Notes under the pieces: generated by a model
The model's database searches: none
Told to the model about the DNA's origin: nothing
Seen by the model: only the letters and a program-made list of their open reading frames with translations
In this document: positions 25,212 to 34,125 of the stretch, in pieces
Numbering within the stretch: position 1 is the stretch's first letter
Layout of the letters: each line of letters starts with the position of its first letter
NCBI GenBank assembly: GCA_003165595.1
Contig: PLWQ01000018.1
Span: forward strand, 1-64,000
Direction of reading: 5' to 3'
DNA from: Fibrobacterota bacterium
Lineage (GTDB): Bacteria; Fibrobacterota; Chitinivibrionia; Chitinivibrionales; FEN-1185
DNA length: 64,000 nucleotides
Translations under genes and position numbers: made by a program

Positions 25212-25790
25212 ATGGAACAGAATCTTCCCGATTCGGAGCCCGATCCTGCCGCGCAAGAGAACATCGGTCGGCTTTGCGACGGAGCCGTGCTTCTCGCGCG
25301 TGACGCATTGGCAGATCCAAATTTCTTCGCCACCGTCGTGCTTATGTGCATCTATTCCAGGGAAAACGGCGGCTATGGGCTCGTACTCAATCGGCCTTCG
25401 AACATGCCGCTGTCCGAAGTGTTCGATGGCTTTACCGAAAGTGAAGGGCGGCGCAGAGTGTACATCGGCGGACCGGTTCAGCAGGAGGAACTGCAGATTC
25501 TCGAAATTACCGACGCGGGACGTGACCAGTCGCATCAGGTGGCGCCGCGGCTGTTTCTCGGCGGAAAATGGGAGAGCGTCGAAGAAATGCTGCTTGTCGA
25601 TCCGGAATCGGCGCACTTGTTCCTCGGCTATTCCGGGTGGGCGGCAGGCCAGCTCGAAAACGAAATATCGATGGGTGCGTGGGACGTGTACAAAATCGAC
25701 GTTGAAAAATTGCTGATGAATCCGGGGAAAATGCCGACCATGGACGTGATGGAAATAGGGAGATATCTACAATCCCTGAGGTTGTCATAA
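25212..25790 (+). CDS. YqgE/AlgH-family protein
   Basis: 192 residues from ATG 25212, with GGGAGA seven bases upstream. GAVLLARDALADPNFFATVV near residue 23, GLVLNRPS near 60 and YIGGPVQ near 90 are the conserved YqgE/AlgH (DUF179) blocks; FLGYSGWAAGQLENEI near 140 is the second conserved half. The family is widespread; its biochemical role is unsettled. No signal peptide. It stands alone, with divergent and convergent neighbours on either side. Confidence 0.88.
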   Translation: MEQNLPDSEPDPAAQENIGRLCDGAVLLARDALADPNFFATVVLMCIYSRENGGYGLVLNRPSNMPLSEVFDGFTESEGRRRVYIGGPVQQEELQILEITDAGRDQSHQVAPRLFLGGKWESVEEMLLVDPESAHLFLGYSGWAAGQLENEISMGAWDVYKIDVEKLLMNPGKMPTMDVMEIGRYLQSLRLS

Positions 25791-25842
25791 ATTCGTTTCT
25801 TGTAGGGGGAAGCTCAGTCTGTCTCAAAGTCGGCGAAGCAGC

Positions 25843-25975
25843 TGGGCGCCTGCCTTGAGGCACCGTGCCTCCTTCCGGGCTCGGCTATTCGCCTCGTTGC
25901 CGGACCGCCCGAAGGCCTTCGGCCGGGTCGGCCGTCAACGCACTCCAGTGCGCCCTTCAGTCCGCACTGGCGCAA
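25843..25975 (-). repeat. Dispersed repeat R4, copy in inverse orientation
   Basis: Contains GGGCTCGGCTATTCGCCTCG and TTGCCG, identical to 47075-47101, plus GGGTCGG and GCACTCCAGTGCGCCC. Some parts are shuffled relative to the other copies. Confidence 0.6.
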
Positions 25976-26079
25976 GAAACCCCTCTTTGCATCGCTCAAG
26001 CAAACCCGGCTTGAAAGCCCGAGTATCTTTCGTAAATTGTAAAGATGGAATTCGACTTAGAGGGCATCATCCTGTTGCC

Positions 26080-26232
26080 CCCGCGCGAGGTGGACCGGAG
26101 GGCCCGCCAAAGCGGGTTGCCGGCCGGCCCGGCGCCGCAAGCGCATAGGGCGGTCCGGCAACGAGGCCGACAGGCCGAGCCAGCAGGGAGACCGACCCGA
26201 GCACGGCGAGGGGCGCGCCCAGATTACTTGTT
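26080..26232 (+). repeat. Dispersed repeat R4, forward copy
   Basis: From GAGGTGGACCGGAGGG through CGGCAACGAGGCCGAC and CAGGGAGACCGACCC to CGCGCCCAGATTACTTGT. The order is the reverse complement of the copy at 47036-47172. It is rich in internal palindromes (CCCGCC/GGCGGG-like, CCGGCCGGCC). Confidence 0.6.
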
Positions 26233-26250
26233 ATGTACTCTGTATTCCTG

Positions 26251-26637
26251 CTAGTTTGCCAGAGCCTCTTTCACTGTCTTGAGCAACTCGTCCGGCTTCA
26301 CCGGTTTCTCCAATACCACCTTTACCGGCAGCCAGTCCTCGTCCGGCTCGAACGAGAAGGGCAGGGCTTTGCTCTTGCGAATGCCCGTGATTATCACGAT
26401 AGGGATGCCCTTTGTCGCCGGGTCTTCGGCGAGCTTGCGGGCGGTGTCGAATCCTTCGCTGTCGTGAGCCATCATCACGTCGAGCAGCATGGCGTTGGGC
26501 TTCTCGGCCTTTGCCATTGCATAGCCTTCTTCGCCGTTTGCCGCGCTCACAACGGCATAGCCTTTGGCTTCCAGAAGCGTGGTCGTGGCCTCGACAAAAT
26601 CGACGTCATCGTCGACGACAAGAATTTTGGGGTTCAT
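26251..26637 (-). CDS. CheY-like response regulator in hydrogenase operon 2
   Basis: 128 residues from ATG 26637 (GAGGTG upstream). A lone receiver domain: acidic pair DDD near residue 10, phospho-acceptor Asp in LLDVMM near 55, Thr in VIITG near 85 and Lys in LEKPVKPDEL near 112. The extra FSFEPDEDWLP segment is typical of receivers found with HydABC gene sets. There is no output domain, so it works through protein contact or as a phosphate sink. It closes the operon that starts with rex2 and a histidine kinase, 160 bases after hydA2; the kinase at 32233 is the likely partner (inference). Confidence 0.88.
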   Translation of the reverse strand: MNPKILVVDDDVDFVEATTTLLEAKGYAVVSAANGEEGYAMAKAEKPNAMLLDVMMAHDSEGFDTARKLAEDPATKGIPIVIITGIRKSKALPFSFEPDEDWLPVKVVLEKPVKPDELLKTVKEALAN

Positions 26638-26797
26638 AATAGCACCTCGTTTGTTAAAAGTAACAAAGTGACAGAATGACAAAGTAATGAAGAGGAATGC
26701 AGGGGACAGAAGCCAGAATAAAACCCGCAACCTGGAACTTGGAATCTGCAAACCTTCATTCGCCTTACAACCTTTCAACTTCTAAACTTTTCAACTT

Positions 26798-28570
26798 TTA
26801 AACTCTTTCTCTCACCGTGTACGTGGTATGCAGCAGGTGATGTGACTTCTCGCCCAGCGGGATCTTGAGAAATTCTCCATACACCTGCTTGATTTTCGGG
26901 TTGTCGTGCGACTTGCGCAATTTCTTGTTCTCGTCTTCTTTGTAAATTGCCTTGATGCGTTGCTTGCGTTTTGCGTCATCGGTGAGCCTGGGCTGGCCGC
27001 CGCCGCCGATGCACCCGCCGGGACAGGTCATGATTTCCACGAAATGGTAGGACGCCTTGCCCGTGGTAATGCGCTCAATGACCTTTTCCGCATTTCCCAG
27101 GCCATGCGACACGGCTACGCTCAGGGTGACGTTTTCGAGAAACGACCACTCGGGTACAGTTCCCGTAATGGTGAGCTGGGCCTCTTTTATCCCTTCGAGG
27201 CCGGCAATCGGCTCCACGTGGAGCTTGTCGAAAGGGAGAGGGCGGCCGGTGACGATTTCGTACGCGGTGCGCAAAGCGGCTTCCATGACGCCGCCGGTGT
27301 TGGCGAAGATGTCGCCCGCGCCCGAGGATACGCCCATCACCCGGTCGAAGTTATCGTCGGGGAGCGCGGCGAAATCGATGCCTGCCTGCTTTATCATACG
27401 GCCGAGTTCGCGCGTGGTAAGAACTGCATCGACGTCCTGCGCGCCGCTGTCGTTCATCTCCGGACGTTGCGCTTCGAATTTTTTTGCCGTGCACGGCATC
27501 ACCGACACCACAAAGATTTCTTCCGGCTTCTTGCCCACTTTCTGCGCCCAGTAAGTCTTGGCGAGCGCGCCGAACATCTGCTGCGGAGACTTGCACGTGG
27601 AAAGGTTGGGAATCAGTTCCGGGTAGAAGTGCTCCACGAACTTGATCCACCCCGGCGAACAGCTGGTGAACTGCGGGAGCGCAACTGGTTCTTTGTCGAG
27701 AATCGCCGTCTTGAGCCGCGTGAGCAGTTCCGTTCCTTCCTCGATGATGGTGAGGTCGGCAGTGAAATTCGTGTCGAACACCGTGGCAAATCCAAGGCGC
27801 CGGAGGGCCGAAACCATCTTGCCCGTCACGAGGGTTCCCGGTTCGAACCCGAAACACTCGCCGAGCGCCGCCCGCACTGCAGGCGCTGTTTGAACCACCA
27901 CGGTTTTCTTCGGGTTTTCCAGGGCGTCCCAGACGCGCTGGACATGGCTCTGTTCCACGATGGCGCCCACCGGACACACCGCCGCGCATTGTCCGCACTG
28001 TACGCACGTGACGCCGGCAAGGTCGGAATCGAATGCCGGCCCGATGACGGTCTTGAACCCGCGCGCCTGGGGGAATAGGGCGCCAACACGCTGCGTAATG
28101 TTGCATACCGCAACGCATCGGCGGCACTTGATGCACTTGCCGTTGTTGCGAACGATGCCGGGTGTGCTTGTGTCAAGGTGGGCGGCCGTCTTCTGGCCCT
28201 CGTAGCGCACGCTCTTGATGCCGAGGTCGCTTGCGATCTTTTGCAGTTCGCAGTCTTCGTTGCGCTCACAGGTCTGGCAATCTCCGTCGTGCTCCGACAG
28301 GAGCAGTTCCATAACGGTACGCCGGGCTTCACGAACGCGCCCGGAATTCGTTTTGATCTTCATGCCGTCCGTAACGGGAACCGAGCACGAAGCAACGAGG
28401 TTTTTGGCGCCCTCGACTTCCACCACACAGATGCGGCACGCGCCGATGGCGTCGAGACCTTCCAGAAAACACAATGTTGGTATGCGCACGCCGGCAAGCT
28501 TTGCGGCCGCGAGAATGCTGATATTGTCCGGGACAGTAAGGGGAGTGTTATTGATTGTTATGGCCGCCAT
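26798..28570 (-). CDS. hydA2: [FeFe]-hydrogenase catalytic subunit 2
   Basis: 590 residues from ATG 28570 (AGGAG upstream). Domain order equals that of hydA: [2Fe-2S] (C34, C45, C48, C62), His-ligated cluster (H94, C98, C101, C107), two [4Fe-4S] motifs (C146-C156, C189-C199), then the H-cluster domain. L2 is MPCTAKK at 358 and L3 is CPGGCIGGGGQP from 516. L1 reads FTSCSPGW: C304 should ligate the cluster, but the second Cys, which carries protons in classical enzymes, is Ser305. It begins five bases after the hydB-gltD fusion. It is likely active with altered kinetics, or tuned to a different direction (inference). Confidence 0.94.
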   Translation of the reverse strand: MAAITINNTPLTVPDNISILAAAKLAGVRIPTLCFLEGLDAIGACRICVVEVEGAKNLVASCSVPVTDGMKIKTNSGRVREARRTVMELLLSEHDGDCQTCERNEDCELQKIASDLGIKSVRYEGQKTAAHLDTSTPGIVRNNGKCIKCRRCVAVCNITQRVGALFPQARGFKTVIGPAFDSDLAGVTCVQCGQCAAVCPVGAIVEQSHVQRVWDALENPKKTVVVQTAPAVRAALGECFGFEPGTLVTGKMVSALRRLGFATVFDTNFTADLTIIEEGTELLTRLKTAILDKEPVALPQFTSCSPGWIKFVEHFYPELIPNLSTCKSPQQMFGALAKTYWAQKVGKKPEEIFVVSVMPCTAKKFEAQRPEMNDSGAQDVDAVLTTRELGRMIKQAGIDFAALPDDNFDRVMGVSSGAGDIFANTGGVMEAALRTAYEIVTGRPLPFDKLHVEPIAGLEGIKEAQLTITGTVPEWSFLENVTLSVAVSHGLGNAEKVIERITTGKASYHFVEIMTCPGGCIGGGGQPRLTDDAKRKQRIKAIYKEDENKKLRKSHDNPKIKQVYGEFLKIPLGEKSHHLLHTTYTVRERV

Positions 28571-28575
28571 GGCCG

Positions 28576-31500
28576 TTATCTCCTTTCGTGAGCTGTTTTT
28601 TTGCCGAAGTCGCAGCGCAGGCAACGTTTTGCCTGCCGGACCGAAACGCTTTCGGTCCAGCTTTGTTCGACTTCGTCGAAATTGTTCTTCCTCCTGTCGG
28701 CGCCTATGAGCGGCATCTTTTCCCGCGGATACGGCACCGGATCGGCGTCCGGATCGTAGGAGGTCGCCACCTGCTGCTCCTCGCGCCAGAACGCGTGATT
28801 CTCGCCGGTAAACATACGATCGATACCTGCGGCTGCGCGTTCGCCTGCGGCTATGGCTTCAACGACGCTCGACGGGCCGCTTACCGCGTCGCCGCCGGCA
28901 AACACCCAGCTCACCGAGGTCTGGCCGGTGGCGTGGTTTGCCGCAAGGGTATTGTACGATGTCAATTCGAGGCTGATGCCGTCGAACACTTCGGTGGTGT
29001 TCACCCGCTGGCCGATGGCGGCGATCACCTGGTCCGCTTCCAGAACGAAGTCGCTTCCCTGGTCGGCCTCCGGACGCCGCCTGCCCGAGCTGTCGAATTC
29101 GCCCAGGTGCATGGGACGGCACTTGATCCCGGAGACCTTTCCGTTGGTTGTCAGGATTTCGACGGGCGCCGTGAGCAGGGTGAGGGACACGCCTTCCTGC
29201 TGCGCTTCCTCTATTTCCTCCGCATAGGCGGGCATTTCTTCGCGCGTGCGGCGGTACAGAATAGATACCGATTTCGCGCCGAGCCGCACCGCGGTTCGCG
29301 CAGCGTCAACTGCCGCGTTGCCGCCGCCGACTACAACGACTTTCTTCCCGACCGGCACCGAGCCCTTCAGGTTGTACTCGCGAAGGAACGCAAGCGCCTC
29401 AACGACGCCCTCGCCGGTTTCGCCTGGAACGCCGAGCATTACGGGCTTTTGCGCGCCCACGCCGACGAAAACGGCTTCGTAGCCGTCGTCCTTGAGGCTC
29501 GCAAGAGTAAAGTTCTTGCCCATCCGTTTGCCCGTGATGATCTTTGTGCCCATGTGCTCTATCATCCGCACTTCGCGCGCCAGCACTTCGCGGGGAAGGC
29601 GGTACGAAGGTATGGTTTGCACGAGCATGCCGCCGGGACGAGGTTCGGCTTCGAGTACCGTGGGCCGGTATCCCAGCCTTGCCAGGAAGTATGCGCACGA
29701 GAGCCCGGCCGGGCCCGCGCCAACGATTGCTATTTTGCGCTTGGCATTTGTTTCGTTTTCCCGCACTTCGGGAACCTGGACCACAATTTCCTGATCGGCC
29801 ATGAACCGCTTGATGCCGCGTATGGACACCGCATTGTCAAGCGATGCCCTTCGGCATTTGAACTCGCAGGTGTGGAAGCACACCCGCGCGCACACCGATG
29901 CGAACGGATTGCGCTGGCGGTGAAGCCTGAGCGCTTCGGCATAGCGTTTTTCGCCCGTGAGCGCGACGAAACCGGGAATATCCACACCGGCAGGGCACGC
30001 GCTCTGGCAGGGCGCTCGAACCAGTCCCGCGCACACGCCGGCCTCGCAATGTTTGTCGCGGATGTGCGCGTCGTATTCGTGGCGGAAATACCTGATGGTG
30101 GACAGCACCGGGTTGGGCCCGCACTGCCCCAGTCCGCACAATGCCGTGTCTTTGATCTGTTCGCCCAGTTCAATGAGGCGTTCCACGTCGCCTTCCACGC
30201 CATTGCCTTCACATATGCGATTAAGGATCTCAAGCATGCGCTTGGTGCCCACGCGGCACGGCACGCATTTGCCGCACGATTCCTCCTGCACGAATTCGAT
30301 GAAGTAGCGTGCGATGTCGACCATGCACGAATCGTCATCCATAACGATGAGCCCGCCCGATCCCATGATCGCGCCGAGCTTGTTGAGCGAATCGTAGTCC
30401 AACGGAACGTTGAGGTGCTGCTTTGGTATGCATCCGCCGCTGGGTCCGCCGATCTGGGCCGCCTTGAAATTCTTGTTGTTCCGTATGCCGCCCCCAATGT
30501 CGTAGATAAGCTCCCCCAGGGTAGTGCCTACAGGAACTTCAACGAGTCCGGTGTTCTTCACCGCGCCCGCAAGGGCAAAGACCTTGGTGCCTTTGCTTTT
30601 TTCCGTGCCAAAGGACGCATACCATTGCGCGCCCTTCACAAGAATTGCGCCCACGTTGGCGTAGGTTTCCACATTGTTAAGCAGCGTGGGCTTGCCCCAC
30701 AAACCTTTTACGGCAGGGAATGGCGGACGGGTTCTTGGCTCGCCGCGGTTTCCTTCTATGGAGGTCATGAGCGCGGTTTCCTCGCCGCACACGAACGCTC
30801 CAGATCCCATGCGGATTTCGAGGTCGAACGAGAAACCGGTGCCCAGGATGTTTTTACCCAGGAGGCCGGCTTTCCGGGCCTGGACAAGCGCGATGCCGAG
30901 GCGCTCCACAGCGAGCGGGTATTCGGCACGAACATACACGTATCCCTGGTGCGATCCCACCGCGTGCGCGGCGACGGTCATGCCTTCAATCACGCTGTGC
31001 GGATCGCCTTCCAGCACGCTTCTGTCCATAAACGCGCCTGGATCGCCTTCATCGGCGTTGCACAGCACATACTTGACGTCGCCTGGCGCCTTGGCGGTGA
31101 ATTTCCATTTCAATCCCGTGGGAAACCCGGCGCCGCCGCGTCCACGAAGACCGGATGCGAGCATTTCGTCAATCACGGCTTCGGGCTTCATCGAGAGCGC
31201 CTTTGCGAGGCCCGCGTAGCCGTCCCGGGCAATGTACTGAGAAAGGTCGAGCGGATCGATTATGCCACAGTTGCGAAGCACTATTTTGGTCTGCCGTTTG
31301 AAGAAAGCAATGTCGTTCTGCAGTGGAACAGGCTTTGCCGACGCGCCTTCCGTTACCACAAGCCGCTCCACGATCTTTTTCCCCTTGATATGGCTCGAGA
31401 CGATCTCGGCCGCGTCCTGCGGAGTGACGTTCTGGTAGAACACGCCATCGGGCGCAATAAGGACCACCGGTCCGATGACGCAGGGGCCAAGGCATCCCGT

Positions 31501-31716
31501 TGCCACGATCACCGCCCTGTCTTTGCAGTCCTGCTTGACAAGCTCCAATTCAAGGGCGTCCTTCACGGCAAGCGATCCGGAGGCGAGGCACCCGCCGCCG
31601 GTGCACACGAGTATCCGGTAGGGTATCTTTTTCTGCGCGGCTTCGCTGTCTTTTGCAAGCGAGTCCCGGAGGTTCGCGAGTTCAGCTGCGCTTGTGATGG
31701 GTTTCAGATCCTTCAT
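28576..31716 (-). CDS. HydB (NuoF)-GltD fusion, flavoprotein subunit of hydrogenase 2
   Basis: 1046 residues. Residues 1-~125 are a thioredoxin-like [2Fe-2S] domain (CTGGGCLASG, ATGCLGPC). ~150-560 is the NuoF core (GLRGRGGAGFPTGLKW, CNADEGDPGAFMDR, GSGAFVCGEETALMTS and the cluster motif ESCGKCVPCR). From ~575 comes a GltD/NfnB-like half: a Cys-rich four-cluster helical region (CQSACPAGVDIPG, CARVCFHTCEFKC), an FAD motif (VGAGPAGLSCAYFLARLG) and an NAD(P)H motif (VVGGGNAAVDAARTAVRLG). HydB1 instead ends in two ferredoxin motifs. The fusion gives two nicotinamide sites and suggests coupling of NADH, NADPH and ferredoxin. The start overlaps the hydC2 stop (ATGA). Confidence 0.92.
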   Translation of the reverse strand: MKDLKPITSAAELANLRDSLAKDSEAAQKKIPYRILVCTGGGCLASGSLAVKDALELELVKQDCKDRAVIVATGCLGPCVIGPVVLIAPDGVFYQNVTPQDAAEIVSSHIKGKKIVERLVVTEGASAKPVPLQNDIAFFKRQTKIVLRNCGIIDPLDLSQYIARDGYAGLAKALSMKPEAVIDEMLASGLRGRGGAGFPTGLKWKFTAKAPGDVKYVLCNADEGDPGAFMDRSVLEGDPHSVIEGMTVAAHAVGSHQGYVYVRAEYPLAVERLGIALVQARKAGLLGKNILGTGFSFDLEIRMGSGAFVCGEETALMTSIEGNRGEPRTRPPFPAVKGLWGKPTLLNNVETYANVGAILVKGAQWYASFGTEKSKGTKVFALAGAVKNTGLVEVPVGTTLGELIYDIGGGIRNNKNFKAAQIGGPSGGCIPKQHLNVPLDYDSLNKLGAIMGSGGLIVMDDDSCMVDIARYFIEFVQEESCGKCVPCRVGTKRMLEILNRICEGNGVEGDVERLIELGEQIKDTALCGLGQCGPNPVLSTIRYFRHEYDAHIRDKHCEAGVCAGLVRAPCQSACPAGVDIPGFVALTGEKRYAEALRLHRQRNPFASVCARVCFHTCEFKCRRASLDNAVSIRGIKRFMADQEIVVQVPEVRENETNAKRKIAIVGAGPAGLSCAYFLARLGYRPTVLEAEPRPGGMLVQTIPSYRLPREVLAREVRMIEHMGTKIITGKRMGKNFTLASLKDDGYEAVFVGVGAQKPVMLGVPGETGEGVVEALAFLREYNLKGSVPVGKKVVVVGGGNAAVDAARTAVRLGAKSVSILYRRTREEMPAYAEEIEEAQQEGVSLTLLTAPVEILTTNGKVSGIKCRPMHLGEFDSSGRRRPEADQGSDFVLEADQVIAAIGQRVNTTEVFDGISLELTSYNTLAANHATGQTSVSWVFAGGDAVSGPSSVVEAIAAGERAAAGIDRMFTGENHAFWREEQQVATSYDPDADPVPYPREKMPLIGADRRKNNFDEVEQSWTESVSVRQAKRCLRCDFGKKTAHERR

Positions 31717-32240
31717 TTATGAATCTCCTCCTTGCTTTTTGCCCTGTACAAAGCGAGAATATCGCCGACTTTGGCGGGTTTCACCCGCTGGTGCACGTCT
31801 TGGTTTACCATAATCACGGGCGCGAGCCCGCATGCGCCGAAACAGCGGCCGATGTCGAGCGAGAACACGCGGTCGGGCGTTGTCTGTCCTATGTCGATGC
31901 CCAGCGCCTTCTTCATGGCCGACAAAACCTCGTTGCCGCCGCGAACGTAGCAGGCGGTGCCGAGACACACGCGAACGAGGTAGGCGCCCCGGGGATATCG
32001 CGAAAAAAACGAATAGAATCCCACGACGCCGGCGACTTCGGAATACGATTTATCGAGTTCGCGCGCGATTTTGCGGACCACGGGGTCCGGAAGATACCCG
32101 AACATTGTTTGCGCGGTTTGCAGCACCGGGATAAGCGCTCCCGGTTTGGATTTGTACTCGGCTAGCACCGCATCGAGCTGCTTGCTCATTTGCTCTTCGG
32201 TAACGGTGCCGCCGCAGGCGCACGTGGTTGTCTCAGGCAT
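31713..32240 (-). CDS. hydC2: NuoE-like [2Fe-2S] subunit of hydrogenase 2
   Basis: 175 residues. NuoE family: helical N-terminal part (VLQTAQTMFGYLPDPVVRKI) and thioredoxin-like [2Fe-2S] ligands in VCLGTACYVRGG near 91 and GRCFGACG near 131. An extra N-terminal CACGG motif near residue 7 is not in hydC1. GGAG precedes the ATG; the start lies inside the end of the kinase gene (8-base overlap) and the stop overlaps the fusion gene start. It transfers electrons between the flavoprotein fusion and HydA2. Confidence 0.92.
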   Translation of the reverse strand: MPETTTCACGGTVTEEQMSKQLDAVLAEYKSKPGALIPVLQTAQTMFGYLPDPVVRKIARELDKSYSEVAGVVGFYSFFSRYPRGAYLVRVCLGTACYVRGGNEVLSAMKKALGIDIGQTTPDRVFSLDIGRCFGACGLAPVIMVNQDVHQRVKPAKVGDILALYRAKSKEEIHK

Positions 32241-34125
32241 AATTGTACTCCTTTACATCCGAGGCTGTCGTAAAAGTTTCCGTTGCGCATTTTGGTATGG
32301 TAAAAATAAACGCGTTTCCGTTTTCGCGAGGCTCGCACCACATCGTTCCGCCATGGCGCTCCACGGTCTCCTTCGACAGGAAGAGTCCCAGGCCGGTCCC
32401 GCGCACTTTCTTTCCGTCAACCGAGGCGTCGAGCCGCGAAAACCGCCTGAACAGGCGGCCGATCTGCTCGGCAGTGAGGGGTCGGCCGGTGTTGAAGACT
32501 TCCACCACCGCCCCGGAATCGTTTTCGGCGTGGCTGATGGTTATTTTCCCCTGTGCGCCGCCGTACTTGATGGCGTTCCCCAGGAGGTTGTTTGTCACCA
32601 TGAGCATGAGGGACGCGTCCACGTTGACGCAGACCGACGGCGGCACGAGGTTCTCGATGACGATTTCCTTTTCGTGCGCCTGGCGTGCGTACGCGTCAAC
32701 CGAGACGTCGACGATGTCTTCGCGGAGCGACACCTGGGTGCGCGACAGCGACAGCTCGTTTTTTTCCACCCGGCTCAGGTTGAGGAAGTTTCGCACGGTT
32801 TGATCGAAATACTCGAGGTTGCGTACCACGCTGTCGAGCGCTTTCTTCTGCTGGGGCGAAACCTCTCCAAGGTGGCCGTCGCGTACCGTGCAGGTGTTGA
32901 GAACCGTGGAACCGAGGATCCCCTTGAGTTCGTGTGATACCATTCCCACCAGGTCGAGGTACCGGGCGTTGAGCACCGCAAGCTGTTCGTTCTTGTCCCG
33001 CAGCGCCAGCGCCCGTTCGTGAAGTTTGCACGCCATGTCGTTGAACGACAGGGCCAGCGAGGATAGCTCGCGAATGGATCCCGTTGTTTCAACCCGGTGC
33101 GTGAGGTCGCCCGCGGCAAGGTTTTCGGTGGCGGTCGCGAAGCGGGTGAGGGGCTTGGCAATGGAGTTTGCAAGCAGAAACGCGACAATGCCGGCAAACA
33201 GGGCGGCTATTCCTATTATTGCAAAGTACCGCGTCAGTGTGGAGCGGATAAGGTCCATAAACGGCTGTTCCAGGATGCCCACATAGAAGATTCCAACGAT
33301 GGCGCCGTTTACATCGCGGATCGGTTCGTATGCAGTGAGATACCAGTCGGTTACCACGAATGCGCGGTCGAGCCACGGCTTGCCTTTTGCAACAACGTTG
33401 TCGTATACTCCCGCGGAAACGCGCGTGCCTATGGCTCGCTGACCGCTGTCGTTGAGCACGTTGGTGGCGATGCGTACGTCGTCCTTGAAGATCGTGACCG
33501 TGCCCACCGGCTTGGAATGATAGAGCTTGGACTCATAGACGATGTCGTGTATCTTGTCAACAAGTCCGAAATAGCCGTTGACGATCTTGCCGCCATACAG
33601 CACGCGAGTGACCATGCCATTTGCATCGAAGAACGGCACCGCGCATTCCATAGCAAGTGCACTGGTGAGCTCGGTCTTGTTCGTCGGATGCGCCATGGGC
33701 GTCTGCTTGAGTTCGATGCACGCGCGAGAGAACACTTCGCTGCCCATGGCGGCAAGCTCCGCGCTGTCTATGGTGCGTGTACCGCCGTTGCCGTTACCCG
33801 CGAATGCACGGCGAACGATGTCGCTTCGCACCGAATCTTTTACGGCCCGTTCCACCACGAAGAGGTAGTCGAGTCCGAGTTGCGATTTCAGCCGCGCCGG
33901 ATTGTCCATGGAGGAAATGAGGTCAAAAGCCCTCTGCATCTGGGTGATCTCGCCGTTGTACACCACCCGCGCCGCCTTGAGATCGTTCTGGGCCTGGTTC
34001 TGCGCGCGGTTGATGACGTTGAGCCTTATGCTGTTATACTCGAACAGCCCGCTGATGGCCCCGAGCACAACAATTACCAGGAGAAACGAAAGTATGAGGC
34101 GGGTGCGGATGCTCATGCTACGCAT
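32233..34125 (-). CDS. Cache-HAMP sensor histidine kinase in hydrogenase operon 2
   Basis: 630 residues from ATG 34125; ATG 34116 is equally possible and neither has a strong ribosome site. First membrane helix ILSFLLVIVVLGAISGLF (residues ~10-27), a periplasmic Cache-type sensor to ~290 ending in WYLTAYEPIRDVNGAIVGIF, second helix near 305-325, a HAMP domain (NSIAKPLTRFATATENLAAG), HisKA with the phospho-His in MVSHELKGIL near 404, and HATPase (NNLLGNAIKYGG, GTGLGLFLSKETVERHGG). The start overlaps the end of rex2 and the stop overlaps hydC2. It senses an unknown extracellular signal. The CheY-like gene at the operon end is the probable partner. Confidence 0.9.
   Translation of the reverse strand: MRSMSIRTRLILSFLLVIVVLGAISGLFEYNSIRLNVINRAQNQAQNDLKAARVVYNGEITQMQRAFDLISSMDNPARLKSQLGLDYLFVVERAVKDSVRSDIVRRAFAGNGNGGTRTIDSAELAAMGSEVFSRACIELKQTPMAHPTNKTELTSALAMECAVPFFDANGMVTRVLYGGKIVNGYFGLVDKIHDIVYESKLYHSKPVGTVTIFKDDVRIATNVLNDSGQRAIGTRVSAGVYDNVVAKGKPWLDRAFVVTDWYLTAYEPIRDVNGAIVGIFYVGILEQPFMDLIRSTLTRYFAIIGIAALFAGIVAFLLANSIAKPLTRFATATENLAAGDLTHRVETTGSIRELSSLALSFNDMACKLHERALALRDKNEQLAVLNARYLDLVGMVSHELKGILGSTVLNTCTVRDGHLGEVSPQQKKALDSVVRNLEYFDQTVRNFLNLSRVEKNELSLSRTQVSLREDIVDVSVDAYARQAHEKEIVIENLVPPSVCVNVDASLMLMVTNNLLGNAIKYGGAQGKITISHAENDSGAVVEVFNTGRPLTAEQIGRLFRRFSRLDASVDGKKVRGTGLGLFLSKETVERHGGTMWCEPRENGNAFIFTIPKCATETFTTASDVKEYNYA

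Larger units (their letters stand above)
25791..26250. other. Convergent gap with an inverted pair of R4 repeats
   Basis: No gene is supported in these 460 bases between yqgE and the CheY-like gene. Two copies of repeat R4 lie in opposite directions (25843-25975 and 26080-26232) and could pair over long stretches in RNA or single-stranded DNA. Confidence 0.6.

Noticed and set aside
25791-26250. A small plus-strand gene at 25855-26254
   Set aside because: The open frames consist of R4 repeat sequence, lack ribosome sites and are rich in Arg, Gly and Pro as expected of GC-rich repeats.
28555-31722. A 1055-codon open frame on the plus strand
   Set aside because: It lies entirely opposite the hydB-gltD fusion, whose motifs are unmistakable; the antisense frame is a by-product of high G+C codon use and has no family features.
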